A DNA stretch of 64,000 nucleotides from an uncultured bacterium (GCA_938009275.1 CALLHY010000045.1:1-64000), one strand, 5' to 3'; positions 1-8,924 are shown, numbered from the stretch's first letter. Program-made: numbers and translations. The notes: a model not told the origin generated them from the sequence alone.

Positions 1-2
1 TG

Positions 3-55
3 ACAACCATGACAACCATGACAACCATGACAACCATGACAACCATGACAACCAT
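3..55. repeat. 9-bp tandem repeat, about 6 copies
   Basis: The unit ACAACCATG repeats head to tail with no visible mismatch (five full units plus eight bases). It places a TGACA word every 9 bases. It may continue left of the window. An open frame across it gives only repeated Met-Thr-Thr and a Pro-rich tail, so it is not taken as a gene. It may be transposase-binding end sequence (see the findings) or a simple satellite. Confidence 0.85.
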
Positions 56-76
56 ACTTCCACTGCAACCACTGTC

Positions 77-96
77 GTTCCCGCGGAGGCGGGAAC
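77..96. repeat. GC-rich hairpin (REP-like)
   Basis: GTTCCCGC at 77-84 and GCGGGAAC at 89-96 form a perfect 8-bp stem with the 4-base loop GGAG. The shape recalls the short interspersed palindromes found in many bacterial genomes. The rest of 97-308 is C-rich and low in complexity, with repeats of CTCGACCCCTCGAC and CCAGCAC around 138-215, and no gene is supported there. Confidence 0.6.
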
Positions 97-325
97 CCAG
101 CCCTTACACCCCAGCACACCCGCCCGCAAGAATAAACCTCTCGACCCCTCGACATCTCGACCCCTCGACCTCCCCAGCACTCCAGCACCCCTGCAAGCCA
201 GCACCCAATCCCAATCCCTTGCCCTGCCCTCTGGCACGCTAACCCTTGGCTCTGGGAAGCTTTCGGAAAAGATGGAAATAATAGCCCTTCGCCGCTCTCA
301 GGTTTGCCAGGAGGTCACCCGTCTC

Positions 326-2017
326 ATGTCTGCTGAAAAGCTCTCATTAAATGCCGCTATTACAGCCTATTTGGATATATACAACACCGGCACTCACCAC
401 CCGCTTATCTTCGCCACCCTGGATGCCATCAGCCCCAGCACCCTCCGCCGTTGGATGGGCTTATGGAGCAAATCCCGCGATTGGCGTGCCCTTATTCCGG
501 AGTGGAAAAGCGGTAAGGTTGGCCACGAAGTTCCCCTGGATGATTTCAATTGGATTATCGGCTTGCTTCATTCCGATGGCAAGCCCGCGGTATCCTCTGC
601 CATTCGCCTCTGGCACACCAAACTGCGAGCTGAAGGCAGGCCCCAAACTATTTCCGACAGAACCATGGAGCGCGCCATATCCGTATTCGCCAAGCGCAAT
701 GCCGCCCGATGGGCATATATGCGCCGTGGTTCCAAATACTTCCGCGAGCACTACCTCCCCAGCATTCTCATCGATGGCTCGGCTATCAAGCCTGGTGAGT
801 TGTGGTATTCAGATGGCTGTGTGTGTAATTTCCTGGTCTGGAATCCTTACACCAACAAGCCTTGCCGTCCCACTTTCGTGCCCTTCCTGGATTATGCCTC
901 ACGCATGATTGTGGGCTTCGATCTGGACTTTACTGAGAACCGCCGTGTTATCAGCTCCTCCTATCGTAATGCCATCACCCTTTGGGGCTTCGTTCCCTTG
1001 TACGTCAAGTGGGATAACGGTAAAGCTTTCAAAAGCCTCTCCGGAAAGAATGTCTCGCGTTCCGAACTGGAGATAATCAAACAACTGGAGCGCGATGAAA
1101 TAGCCGAAATAGTGGGCAATATCTACGCAACTGGTGTCCAGGATATCCTGGATTCCCTTCCTTACAATCCCACCGGTAAAGCCCCCATGGAACGCTTCTT
1201 TGGCACTTTCGATAATGGCTTGGAACGTTATCTGCCAAATTACCTGGGCAATTCCATTGTTGATAAACCTGCCTCTCTGATGCGCAATGAAAAGGATTTG
1301 CAGGCAATATCTGCCAAGCTGAAGGGAGATAATTATCTCAGCCTTTCCGAAGCCAAGCTGCTTATAAACTGGTGGATTATGGACGTTTATGCCATGGAAC
1401 CCAACGATGGCTTAAATGGCCGCCGTCCCCTGGAAGTATGGCAAGAAGGTATAGCTAAAATAGCCCCGGAACGTAAACGCAATCCCGATGAACTCTGGTA
1501 CCTCATGCTATCTACAGAGATTAAGAAGCTCGACCGCAATGGCGTTAAAATCCGCGGTATCTGGTACTATCACGAAACCCTTATAGAATACGTGGGACGC
1601 AAGGTATATGTCCGTTATGACCAAATGGATGATCGCTTCGTGTTCGTCTATGATGAGGCAAAAAACCCCATCTGCCGAGCTTTGGCGCGTGTGGAGCATG
1701 ATCCCCTGGCTACCGTCCGCGGTACAGAAGATGACAAGCTTCGCCTGGTGAATGATCTTAAGTTCCGCCGTCAGCAAGAAAAGAAAACCCGCAAAGAGGC
1801 TCATAAACTCGCGGATATGACAGTCGGTACCGGCATGTTTTTACAAGACGCTGTGGCAAGGGTTTCTGCCTTGCCCGAAAAGCTTACCAATGTTGGCAGT
1901 GAGCTCCCTTCCTTACCCCAGTCTCCTGCCTCAATCCCCGATAAACCTGAAGATAAGCCAGAATCCTCCGAGGTGCTCTCCCGTGAGTTCCTCGATGCTA
2001 TCGGCGTAAATCACTAA
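326..2017 (+). CDS. MuA-like DDE transposase
   Basis: This 563-residue protein is a member of the phage Mu transposase A family, which cuts and joins element ends to target DNA. The RNase-H-like core shows Asp163 (YSDGC), Asp230 (KWDNG) and Glu289 (MERFFG). The first two are 67 residues apart, as in MuA (D269/D336). The N-terminal 145 residues carry the DNA-binding part, ending in the motif WAYMRRGSK before the core. The C-terminal 120 residues include a charged stretch and a Pro/Ser-rich tail, where MuA binds MuB. The ATG at 326 is chosen because AGGAGGT lies 10 bases upstream. An in-frame ATG at 272 has no comparable ribosome site. The MuB-type partner follows after 22 bases. Confidence 0.92.
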   Translation: MSAEKLSLNAAITAYLDIYNTGTHHPLIFATLDAISPSTLRRWMGLWSKSRDWRALIPEWKSGKVGHEVPLDDFNWIIGLLHSDGKPAVSSAIRLWHTKLRAEGRPQTISDRTMERAISVFAKRNAARWAYMRRGSKYFREHYLPSILIDGSAIKPGELWYSDGCVCNFLVWNPYTNKPCRPTFVPFLDYASRMIVGFDLDFTENRRVISSSYRNAITLWGFVPLYVKWDNGKAFKSLSGKNVSRSELEIIKQLERDEIAEIVGNIYATGVQDILDSLPYNPTGKAPMERFFGTFDNGLERYLPNYLGNSIVDKPASLMRNEKDLQAISAKLKGDNYLSLSEAKLLINWWIMDVYAMEPNDGLNGRRPLEVWQEGIAKIAPERKRNPDELWYLMLSTEIKKLDRNGVKIRGIWYYHETLIEYVGRKVYVRYDQMDDRFVFVYDEAKNPICRALARVEHDPLATVRGTEDDKLRLVNDLKFRRQQEKKTRKEAHKLADMTVGTGMFLQDAVARVSALPEKLTNVGSELPSLPQSPASIPDKPEDKPESSEVLSREFLDAIGVNH

Positions 2018-2039
2018 ACCACATAAAGGAGTATTAGTT

Positions 2040-2789
2040 ATGAATAGCCATCTGCTTGTTAAAACAAAGAATGTTGAACGTGGTCTGGAGTGCCTTTCTT
2101 ACATCCTCTCCCGCCCGGTTGCGCATCAAGTTGGCATGGGTATGATCTATGGCAGGCCAGGATTGGGCAAAACCCAATTCTCCATGCGCTATGCCATCGA
2201 AAACGATTGTGTCTATTTCAGTGCCTTAAAGGCAAGCACGCCAAAGAGCTTCACTGTTGAATTGCTCCGCAAATTGCGTGAACGTTACGAGCCGGGTAAC
2301 TCCACTCATATAGTAGGCTCAAAAGCCCGGCTCTTCCGCGAGATATTGGATACCATAAACAAAAACACAACCAAGCTGCACATGCCGCTAATCCTGATAG
2401 ATGAAGTGGATAACATCATTCACTATCCTCACGAAGAGATTATCGGTATGCTACGCGATATCGCGGATAACACCGTCGCCGGGGTGGTGCTGATCGGCAT
2501 GCAAGACCTGCGCGAAAAAGTGATGAAACTGAACTCCCACTACTACAACCGCTTCATCTACTTCGCCGAGTTCAAACCCCTTTCCGATGCCGATGTGGTA
2601 ATGATGTGCAAGTCTTTGGCAGAGATCGATATTGCCGAGGACTTGGCAAGGTTTACCAACGAAAAAGCCCAGGCTGGTGGTGATGCCCGCAAGGTGATTA
2701 AAGCTATCAGACTATATGAAGATATAGCTGCCAAAGTGAACATGAAGGCACTTGATTTGGCAACATATTCAAAGGTGGTGGGCAGATGA
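2040..2789 (+). CDS. MuB-like AAA+ target-selection ATPase
   Basis: This is a 249-residue AAA+ ATPase. Walker A is GRPGLGKT (residues 38-45) and Walker B is LILIDE (117-122). MuB and its relatives bind target DNA as ATP filaments and activate the transposase. The protein is shorter than MuB (312 residues) and lacks an obvious N-terminal helix-turn-helix, so target binding may use only the ATPase core. AAAGGAG precedes the ATG. The next gene overlaps by ATGA. Direct position after the transposase supports the MuB role. A generic IstB/TnsC-like ATPase is the alternative name for the same function. Confidence 0.87.
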   Translation: MNSHLLVKTKNVERGLECLSYILSRPVAHQVGMGMIYGRPGLGKTQFSMRYAIENDCVYFSALKASTPKSFTVELLRKLRERYEPGNSTHIVGSKARLFREILDTINKNTTKLHMPLILIDEVDNIIHYPHEEIIGMLRDIADNTVAGVVLIGMQDLREKVMKLNSHYYNRFIYFAEFKPLSDADVVMMCKSLAEIDIAEDLARFTNEKAQAGGDARKVIKAIRLYEDIAAKVNMKALDLATYSKVVGR

Positions 2790-3250
2790 GATCAACCGAT
2801 GTTTTCATGCGTTTCTACCGCATTAAGGGCTCCGGTTTGTTTAACCTGGACGAGTTCTGCGCGCTTACCGGGCGCACTGTTCGTAGTGCAATAACCCTGC
2901 TTGCCAACCGCGAAAGGGCAGGCATCGTTATTCGTTACGATGCCGGAATCTACCTGCTAAAGCCTATAGCTTCTGCCCCCAAACCAAAGAATTACGATTG
3001 GCAACCCCAACAGGATAAGCTTGATCTATTGTGGTCTATGTTATCTACTCGCCGATGGACAAGTAAGCAAGACATTACAAAACACTGGAAATACAGCGAC
3101 ACCGCACTAACCCGCTACCTCAGAGCATTAAGGCTTTCAGGTAATATCAAGCATAAAATGGTGGATAAGCAGTCATTCTACCAGAAATCAAAACCCAAAA
3201 TGCAACTAATCGCCTCATGGCAAGAACTTACAAGGAGGAACAATGTTTGA
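2786..3250 (+). CDS. Small winged-helix-like protein of Mu-like element
   Basis: This 154-residue protein overlaps the MuB-like gene by four bases, so it is probably translationally coupled. I do not recognise the family. Residues 20-55 (LDEFCALTGRTVRSAI followed by an ERAG turn) look like a helix-turn-helix or winged helix. Residues 80-125 (TSKQDITKHWKYSDTALTRYL) look like a second one. That suggests a DNA-binding regulator or a transposition accessory factor. The C-terminus is basic. The position between B and the lysis/early genes matches the small early genes of Mu, which differ from phage to phage. Confidence 0.5.
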   Translation: MRSTDVFMRFYRIKGSGLFNLDEFCALTGRTVRSAITLLANRERAGIVIRYDAGIYLLKPIASAPKPKNYDWQPQQDKLDLLWSMLSTRRWTSKQDITKHWKYSDTALTRYLRALRLSGNIKHKMVDKQSFYQKSKPKMQLIASWQELTRRNNV

Positions 3251-3842
3251 AATCCGTTACTCTGAGCTTAAACAAATCATGACAAAGCTCTTTAAGTACA
3301 AATGGTGGGGCGGTACTTATGACCTTAATGTTGTAGGTATCAGATGCCCTAATCGCACTGCAGATAGCTTCGATGATACTATCGTTGCTGCCTACGTTGA
3401 TGCCCACGGTAACAACAGACTAACCTCATTTCCAATAACTACCGATCCTGGGCTAAACTACCTTACCAAACCTATAAACGCAAAGGGATGCGCTATACTT
3501 GCCCCTGGGCAGTATCTTGGTATGTGGAGATTAGGAAAGCATCAAGGCAAGTATCCTGCATTAGTACAGGTTAAGCCATGCAAGGTGTTTAGAGACATAA
3601 ACCGCGATTCCAAGCTTGATTTTGAGCCTCATACTTTGGAAACGGGTTTGTTTGGGATTAACCTCCATTACGTAACGGCTAATACGATTGTCCAAAGTAT
3701 AGGCAATGGGAGCGCAGGTTGTCAGGTGCATCCGGTAAAAGAAGATAACGACTACATTCTATCCTTGGTTAACCTTCAAATGCGCTACATCAAGACCGAC
3801 GCAGTAAGCTATACCTTATTGCTTGAGTCCGAGTTGAAATAA
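3243..3842 (+). CDS. Putative phage YkuD-like cell-wall hydrolase
   Basis: This 199-residue protein has a conserved-looking core of a dry beta domain followed by FGINLH (His142) and SAGCQV (Cys160). Phage proteins with the same FGINIH...SAGCQV signature, preceded by an acidic RDxNxD stretch (here FRDINRDSKLDF, 116-127), are related to L,D-transpeptidase-type active sites, in which a His and an SxGC Cys act on peptidoglycan. The likely role is cell-wall cleavage or lysis, but substrate and activity are inferred. No signal peptide is visible and no holin was identified. The start has AAGGAGG upstream and overlaps the previous gene by 8 bases. Confidence 0.5.
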   Translation: MFEIRYSELKQIMTKLFKYKWWGGTYDLNVVGIRCPNRTADSFDDTIVAAYVDAHGNNRLTSFPITTDPGLNYLTKPINAKGCAILAPGQYLGMWRLGKHQGKYPALVQVKPCKVFRDINRDSKLDFEPHTLETGLFGINLHYVTANTIVQSIGNGSAGCQVHPVKEDNDYILSLVNLQMRYIKTDAVSYTLLLESELK

Positions 3843-3853
3843 AGGAGCACTCC

Positions 3854-4240
3854 ATGCCAAAATCACGCTTCAAAGATCAGCAGTCCTACCTATGGCACCT
3901 CGTGAAAGTAGCAGAATGGGACAAACAGGTTCCAAATCAAAACCACTCCCGCTTCGCTGCTTACCTGCTCAAAACCTTTTCAGTAACGCATGCCAATGTT
4001 CTCACAGACATTCAAATGCGCCAGGCAATCGCCACCCTAAAGCCCTATGCCGCCCAAGCGTCTTTGAAGGCTAAAAAGAAGCTAAACGGGGCTATCATGG
4101 CACACGTAACCAAGTCCGGCAAAGACCTCGCCTGGTTACATTACAACATGGAATTATGGGGTTATGGCTCCAGCCTTAGAGAGCTGAGCACAAAGCAAGC
4201 CACAACCCTGTTTGCGCTCGTACGCAAAGCACTTGCATAA
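3854..4240 (+). CDS. Small basic early protein, possibly GemA/gp16-like
   Basis: This is a 128-residue basic protein with a good ribosome site (AAAGGAG). It is Trp/Lys-rich, with WHLVKVAEWD near the N-terminus and helical segments that could bind nucleic acid. In Mu-like phages the gene near Gam is often GemA (gp16, DUF1018), a modulator of host gene expression of similar size. The sequence match is not clear enough to assert this. It could equally be an unrelated early protein. Confidence 0.35.
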   Translation: MPKSRFKDQQSYLWHLVKVAEWDKQVPNQNHSRFAAYLLKTFSVTHANVLTDIQMRQAIATLKPYAAQASLKAKKKLNGAIMAHVTKSGKDLAWLHYNMELWGYGSSLRELSTKQATTLFALVRKALA

Positions 4241-4261
4241 ACCAAATAAAAGGAGAACAAC

Positions 4262-4789
4262 ATGAAGCAAAAACAAACCAAACCCACGGCCCCGGAACTT
4301 AAGTCCTGGGATGAAGTCAACAGCTCTCTCAAACGCCTGGGAGAACTAACCTGCCAAAAACGCGATCTGGAAAACAAAATGACGGAGCTCGTCAGCGAAA
4401 TAACCACCAAGTTCAACACTGACGCAGCTCCGCTCCTTTCCGAAATAGAAGCCTTAGTGTCCTCCATCACGGGCTATGCCACCGCTCACAAAGATGAATT
4501 CACCAAGGAACGCACCAAAGAGCTGCCACATGGCACCATCTCTTTCCGGGTATCCACTTCCGTCAAGGTTATCTCAAAAGCTATTTGTTTGAAAGCCCTA
4601 AAAGCCCTTGGCATGCAGGACTTCATCAACGTGAAAGAAGAGCCCAACAAAGATATGCTAAAAACCCTGGATGACATCAATCTCGCCAAGGTTGCCTGTG
4701 AGAAGAAGGTGGTGGACAACATCACTATCGTTCCCAAAATCGAAGAATTAGCGGCTATGCCTTCTGCTCCTGCGGCAAAGGGGGACTAA
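4262..4789 (+). CDS. gam: Mu Gam-like host-nuclease inhibitor
   Basis: This 175-residue protein matches the Gam family of phage Mu in size and pattern. There is a long N-terminal coiled coil (residues 12-80, KRLGELTCQKRDLENKM onwards), then a compact beta segment (LPHGTISFRVSTSVKV) and a C-terminal region with LDDINLAKVACEKK. Gam binds double-stranded DNA ends like Ku and protects them from exonucleases. It would shield element DNA during integration or rearrangement. AAAAGGAG lies upstream. The next gene starts in the TAATG overlap. Confidence 0.85.
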   Translation: MKQKQTKPTAPELKSWDEVNSSLKRLGELTCQKRDLENKMTELVSEITTKFNTDAAPLLSEIEALVSSITGYATAHKDEFTKERTKELPHGTISFRVSTSVKVISKAICLKALKALGMQDFINVKEEPNKDMLKTLDDINLAKVACEKKVVDNITIVPKIEELAAMPSAPAAKGD

Positions 4790-5535
4790 TGCTTACCGGT
4801 ATCATCCAAATCCTTGCCCTTATTGTCTTGTACTTTTTGCTCCGTAGGGCATCCAAGCATGATCTCGCCAAAGAGCTTGAGCTTAAAAATCACATCCACA
4901 CTGAAATCAAGAACGCTGTAACGGTTATATGTTCCAGCATAAATGCCTTGGAGAGGAACTTAGACAAGCATATTGATGGCGCACAGAATCGGATTATTGG
5001 AGAATCTCACACAGATTATCTCACCTTAAGAGATTGCTTCCAAGCTCTTGCCACTGATGTAGATGTTGCCTATAACTCCGTTTCTTCCAGCCTCATTACC
5101 CTCGCTGAAAAGCAGTACCCGGAACTCATCTCCCGCCTCGAAGCCCTGGAAACTCCACTTATTAAGGTAACGGAAGCACAATTAACTTATACCGTTAAAG
5201 ATGGTGAGGCAAGACGCACGCTCTATAACCGCGTCCAGGAGCGTGACAAAGCACTGGCCAACCTTAGAAAGTACGTAGAAGACCTCCAAAACCAGTGCAA
5301 GGTAGCCAGAGAAAACGAGCAGGTGATGAAAGACACTGCCCGCACTTACCTTGCCGATCTAAACCGTGAGATAAGCTTCATTCATGCCTGGATGGGTGAA
5401 AAAGGTATGCCAGTAACCGCCCTGGACAAAGCACTGTCCGCCGAATTCAAAGGCGAAATCCCGTCTCAAATCTACCAGCGGGTACAAAGCGAAAAGCTGT
5501 TATCCGAAACCATCAAAGATGCTGCTAACGCATAA
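4789..5535 (+). CDS. Membrane-anchored coiled-coil protein
   Basis: This 248-residue protein has an N-terminal hydrophobic helix (residues 3-18, GIIQILALIVLYFLLR) followed by a charged, strongly helical body with heptad-like patterns (about residues 25-60 and 120-190). No catalytic motif is seen and the family is not recognised. Topology suggests a single-pass inner-membrane anchor with a cytoplasmic or periplasmic coiled coil. It starts at ATG overlapping the gam stop by one base. In this position Mu-like phages carry lysis or exclusion genes, so a spanin-like or superinfection role is possible but unsupported. Confidence 0.5.
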   Translation: MLTGIIQILALIVLYFLLRRASKHDLAKELELKNHIHTEIKNAVTVICSSINALERNLDKHIDGAQNRIIGESHTDYLTLRDCFQALATDVDVAYNSVSSSLITLAEKQYPELISRLEALETPLIKVTEAQLTYTVKDGEARRTLYNRVQERDKALANLRKYVEDLQNQCKVARENEQVMKDTARTYLADLNREISFIHAWMGEKGMPVTALDKALSAEFKGEIPSQIYQRVQSEKLLSETIKDAANA

Positions 5536-5595
5536 TCAACAGGGTTTTACATCGGGGGCTTCGTGCCCCCTTCCCTGCTTGAAAGGAGATTGATA

Positions 5596-5772
5596 ATGAA
5601 GTGCCCCAAATGCGGAACAAAGACTAAGGTAATCCGGACTATTCGCCTAAGTGCCACCACATATCGCAACCGATCATGCCCCAATTGCGGTTATATAATC
5701 ATGTCCTCTGAATGTATTATCAAAGATTCCATCACGGAGAAAGTTCTCAATGCATCTCACAAAACTTCTTAA
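5596..5772 (+). CDS. Small zinc-ribbon protein (Ogr/Com-like)
   Basis: This 58-residue protein carries a four-cysteine zinc ribbon, MKCPKCG and CPNCGY, separated by about 22 residues. The layout recalls Ogr/Delta late-transcription activators of P2-like phages and, less closely, the Com translational regulator of Mu. Either would fit its place between early and late genes. ATG 5596 is chosen because AAAGGAG lies 7 bases upstream. A longer frame from 5563 lacks a site. It overlaps the MuF gene by 23 bases. Confidence 0.55.
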   Translation: MKCPKCGTKTKVIRTIRLSATTYRNRSCPNCGYIIMSSECIIKDSITEKVLNASHKTS

Positions 5773-7039
5773 ATACCGCAAACTCGCCTCTGCTTCTCGT
5801 GAAGACTTGCTCTCCGAGCTTATCCGCCGTTATCTGGCTGGTAAGCTTAATTCCATTGAATTGGAAAACGAACTTGAACGTCTTTACAATTCCGGCACCC
5901 CGGCACCCTCTATTCTCGGCAGCAATCCTCTTTATCGCCAGGTTCATTCTCTCATCACTGAAAAGTATCCTGTTCGTGGGGACATCCGTCCCGATCAAGC
6001 TGAAAGCCATGCCAACACCGTATCTGCCCGCGCAGTTACCCAGGAACGCCTTAGCGAATACACCTCTCGCAATGTGCAAATGGTTAAAATCGTGGCTTAT
6101 CTCGATGAGGCTACCACAGATATATGCCGAATGATGCACGGTAGAGTCTTCGAAATAGGTACTGCCTCAGAGCGTATAGATGGGCAGGAGCCCCTTGTCC
6201 AGCCGGCTAACTTCTGGTCTGGTAACAACAACTTTGCCCAAAGCCCATCTTCAGATATGGAACCCTGGTTGCCTCCCTATCATTATAACTGCCGAACCCG
6301 TATTGTGCCATACATCGAACCTTCCGACCCTTACGAAGCTTCCATGGATCGCTACAATAATCTAATTCCCCTGCGCGATAAGGATGTGGACACCATCGTC
6401 TCAAAAGCCTCAAAATTCGAGTTCGCAACCCGCGAAAAGCTCTTTGAGCATGTTAGTGACCACAGTAAGAAACTCGGTATTTCCACTCACAAGGAATATC
6501 TCTCTATGGTCTCTAACCTGCTCCAAAACCCCCTCAAACAAATGGCTTTGGCTATCTCTGCCCGGGATCGTTCTCTAAACCTCTATGTCTGGAACCCTAA
6601 GGTTAGGGTTATTAACGATAAACCGTATCATGACTTTGCTGTTTTTAGCCTTGACAATAAAGCCGTTAAAACTTTTCATCCCAAACCAATAGACAAAATC
6701 ATGCTAAACCTTGATCCCGAAGTTCACGGGAAGGTTATGCGCTTGTCAGATCAATATGTTTCCAAAGGAGATGCAAACATGGTCGTAGAATATGATGTTT
6801 ACTGTTATGAACTCATCCTCAAATACTTCGATACAGATGACACCACCGATGAGCAGGAAATGCTCTCTCGCCTGTTGATGGATAAAGAATGGGATTCTAT
6901 CTCCCAACCGCTTAAACAGCGCATCCTTGCCGTAGATAAAGCTGTCCTGGATAAATATGCCGATTGGTTTAACTATAATGTGTTTAACGACTATATAGCC
7001 TGCATAAAAGCACGCCTGAAGTCCGAGGCAATCCTATGA
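5750..7039 (+). CDS. MuF-domain head protein with candidate C-terminal nuclease toxin domain
   Basis: This is a 429-residue protein. Residues 1-195 match phage Mu gp30/SPP1 gp7-type head-morphogenesis (MuF) proteins. The diagnostic parts are LDEATTDICRMMHGRVF (118-134) and PPYHYNCRTRIVP (175-187), equivalent to the usual TC..L.G and PP.HPNCRC motifs. Residues 228-312 form a separate domain with EHVSDH, a KEYLSMVSNLLQNP segment and a FAVFSLDNKAVKTFHPK end. This pattern resembles the BECR-fold endoribonuclease toxins often fused to MuF. Residues 313-429 are helical and unassigned. MuF toxins are thought to be carried in virions and released into the next host. Here no portal or capsid gene is present. 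The MuF call is firm and the toxin call tentative. Confidence 0.7.
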   Translation: MHLTKLLKYRKLASASREDLLSELIRRYLAGKLNSIELENELERLYNSGTPAPSILGSNPLYRQVHSLITEKYPVRGDIRPDQAESHANTVSARAVTQERLSEYTSRNVQMVKIVAYLDEATTDICRMMHGRVFEIGTASERIDGQEPLVQPANFWSGNNNFAQSPSSDMEPWLPPYHYNCRTRIVPYIEPSDPYEASMDRYNNLIPLRDKDVDTIVSKASKFEFATREKLFEHVSDHSKKLGISTHKEYLSMVSNLLQNPLKQMALAISARDRSLNLYVWNPKVRVINDKPYHDFAVFSLDNKAVKTFHPKPIDKIMLNLDPEVHGKVMRLSDQYVSKGDANMVVEYDVYCYELILKYFDTDDTTDEQEMLSRLLMDKEWDSISQPLKQRILAVDKAVLDKYADWFNYNVFNDYIACIKARLKSEAIL

Positions 7040-8460
7040 TCCTGCGCATTTATCGCGATTCTGAGCTGGTGTTCATCTCCGAAGACATCATAGATCACAG
7101 CATTGACGGCATTTCCTTATCTTCGGTGGACTACTGGTCTCAAGAAGCACGCAAAGCTACAGTGAAGCTGCTTTACACACCAACCCTAAAGTCCCTGTTG
7201 GAGGGCACTTCACGCGAAGTGAAAGCCGGTTATCATACCCTAAACTTCATTATTGGTTACCGCAATGAGGATATCTTCTCCGGCGTTCTTCAGGAAGGGG
7301 CATTTTCACTTGAATATTACACGCCAACCCGCCAAAAAGTAGAGCTTGAACTCACAGACTATTTCGGCTTACTAGTCACCCTGGCTTCCGACCGCGAACA
7401 CCAGCTTGGAGCAACTACCCACCCAATCAATGTCCTCCCCGCCATCATCCATTCTTGCTTTACTGCCCAAACTAAAGATGAAATGAATGATAACGCACCC
7501 GCTGAAGTTCTTCGCCTTGTTCAGGCTATATCCTGCCTCTCCTACGATAACGCCCAGGCTACCTATAATCCCGAATCATGGCTGCCATGGCGAGTGGTAG
7601 ATCACGAGATATACGATCACACCACAGACATGTTTCCTCTCTACGATTTTGCCACCAGTAGAATCAAGTTTGGCTTCCGCATGGTAGAAGGACAAACTTG
7701 CATCTATTTTCAACATTATGTAGAGATTAGACGGCCACATTCCGCATCATTTCAATATAATGGTCAGCAGGTTACTTTCGTAAAACTTTATCGTGTGCGC
7801 GTCTATAGGCTTTTCCAAGACCGAAAAGAGTTGTTCGGATCTGTGGATATGGAAAGCACCAGCCTCAATCCGGTAGTTATCAATCCAGAATGGCCTACCG
7901 ACCTATTCCAAATCCTTTGGGGTGAGGAATCCTACCGCATAAGCGACTCAAAGGTGCTATATAGTGGCAGCATTAGCATTGGTGAAATTGAAACAGTCCC
8001 CGGTTGGTATAACGCCAAGAATTTGCTCGAAGAATTCCTTAGGCTCTCACACGGTGTTATTAAGTGCACTTTGGGTCAGTTTAGTATCCTTAATAGGATT
8101 GATGATAATCGCCCCCAATTCGCCTTAAATGACCCCATAGAAGCCAAATTTGACGAGGTAGAGCCTATGTCTGAGTTAAGCTCATCTCCCGTGGCAATTG
8201 TCAGCCTGGCACTTTTAGAGGCTGTAGATCGCTACTATATGCGTTATCTTCGTTCTCGTAGTCTTTTCCACGAAGCCATCGTTTCCTTCTCAGTGTTACA
8301 GCTATCTGAGCTTACCCCCATCGGAAGCGAAGCTACTCCGCCTACCAACCCCTACGATCTTGTCTATTGCAATCTGGTGTTCGATTCCCGGCTTATTCAC
8401 CCCCGTGAAGTCGAATACGACATCTACACAGGGTTAATTACGCTTAGAGGGTGGAGCTGA
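7036..8460 (+). CDS. Phage tail/baseplate-like protein
   Basis: This 474-residue protein starts in an ATGA overlap with the MuF gene. It has no signal peptide, no membrane helix and is rich in beta strands. The N-terminal 110 residues (FSGVLQ, VELELTDYFGLLV) resemble the first domain of phage baseplate or distal tail proteins, which carry a short bound-variable segment of the same kind. The remainder is not recognised. It could be a receptor-binding or tail-tip protein. A structural role is inferred mainly from neighbours. Confidence 0.4.
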   Translation: MILRIYRDSELVFISEDIIDHSIDGISLSSVDYWSQEARKATVKLLYTPTLKSLLEGTSREVKAGYHTLNFIIGYRNEDIFSGVLQEGAFSLEYYTPTRQKVELELTDYFGLLVTLASDREHQLGATTHPINVLPAIIHSCFTAQTKDEMNDNAPAEVLRLVQAISCLSYDNAQATYNPESWLPWRVVDHEIYDHTTDMFPLYDFATSRIKFGFRMVEGQTCIYFQHYVEIRRPHSASFQYNGQQVTFVKLYRVRVYRLFQDRKELFGSVDMESTSLNPVVINPEWPTDLFQILWGEESYRISDSKVLYSGSISIGEIETVPGWYNAKNLLEEFLRLSHGVIKCTLGQFSILNRIDDNRPQFALNDPIEAKFDEVEPMSELSSSPVAIVSLALLEAVDRYYMRYLRSRSLFHEAIVSFSVLQLSELTPIGSEATPPTNPYDLVYCNLVFDSRLIHPREVEYDIYTGLITLRGWS

Positions 8461-8924
8461 TGCTTAGCATTGATAACGTATTTGAAGAGCTTGCTAATCG
8501 CATCGAGGAGAAGGCTGTTGCTATTGTAGATCGCGAGGGGCTTGTTGCATGGGGAAAGCTCAGGCGAGCGGTAACTACTATGTATCACGCAAACACCAAG
8601 ACTATTGATGTCTTTGTGGAATCCCAAGTCGCACCTTATGCGCTTTACGTGCACGAGGGCCGTGAACCGGGTAAAATGCCACCTGCTTCCATCATTGAAG
8701 AGTGGGCACGCAAGAAACGTCTGCTCTCTTCAGTATCTCAGGGAATAAAGCTTTCAGCACGAATCAACCCCTCTGCTAAGCTAAATGCAAAACAACAGCA
8801 GCTTGCTGATCGCTACCACTCACTTGCTTGGGCTATTGCCACCAAGATCAAAACCAAGGGCATCAAACCCCGCCGCTTTCTTATCCAGGCTATTCTCGAA
8901 ACACTCAAGGACTTTAACAATTGA
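8460..8924 (+). CDS. HK97 gp10 / Mu gpG-like tail completion protein
   Basis: This 154-residue protein contains the typical order of the tail-completion family: an N-terminal helical segment, then APYALYVHEG (about residues 60-69), a PPASIIEEWARKK segment and a C-terminal PRRFLIQAI. Such proteins join the head to the tail or finish the tail end. In Mu the gene (gpG, gp31) also follows gp30/MuF. ATG 8460 overlaps the previous stop (TGATG). An in-frame GTG at 8451 is less likely. It is the last gene of the element. Confidence 0.6.
   Translation: MLSIDNVFEELANRIEEKAVAIVDREGLVAWGKLRRAVTTMYHANTKTIDVFVESQVAPYALYVHEGREPGKMPPASIIEEWARKKRLLSSVSQGIKLSARINPSAKLNAKQQQLADRYHSLAWAIATKIKTKGIKPRRFLIQAILETLKDFNN

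Noticed and set aside
9..242. Open frame through the 9-bp array and C-rich stretch
   Set aside because: The product is repeated Met-Thr-Thr then Pro-rich; the reading frame is an effect of a repeat with unit length divisible by three. No ribosome site.
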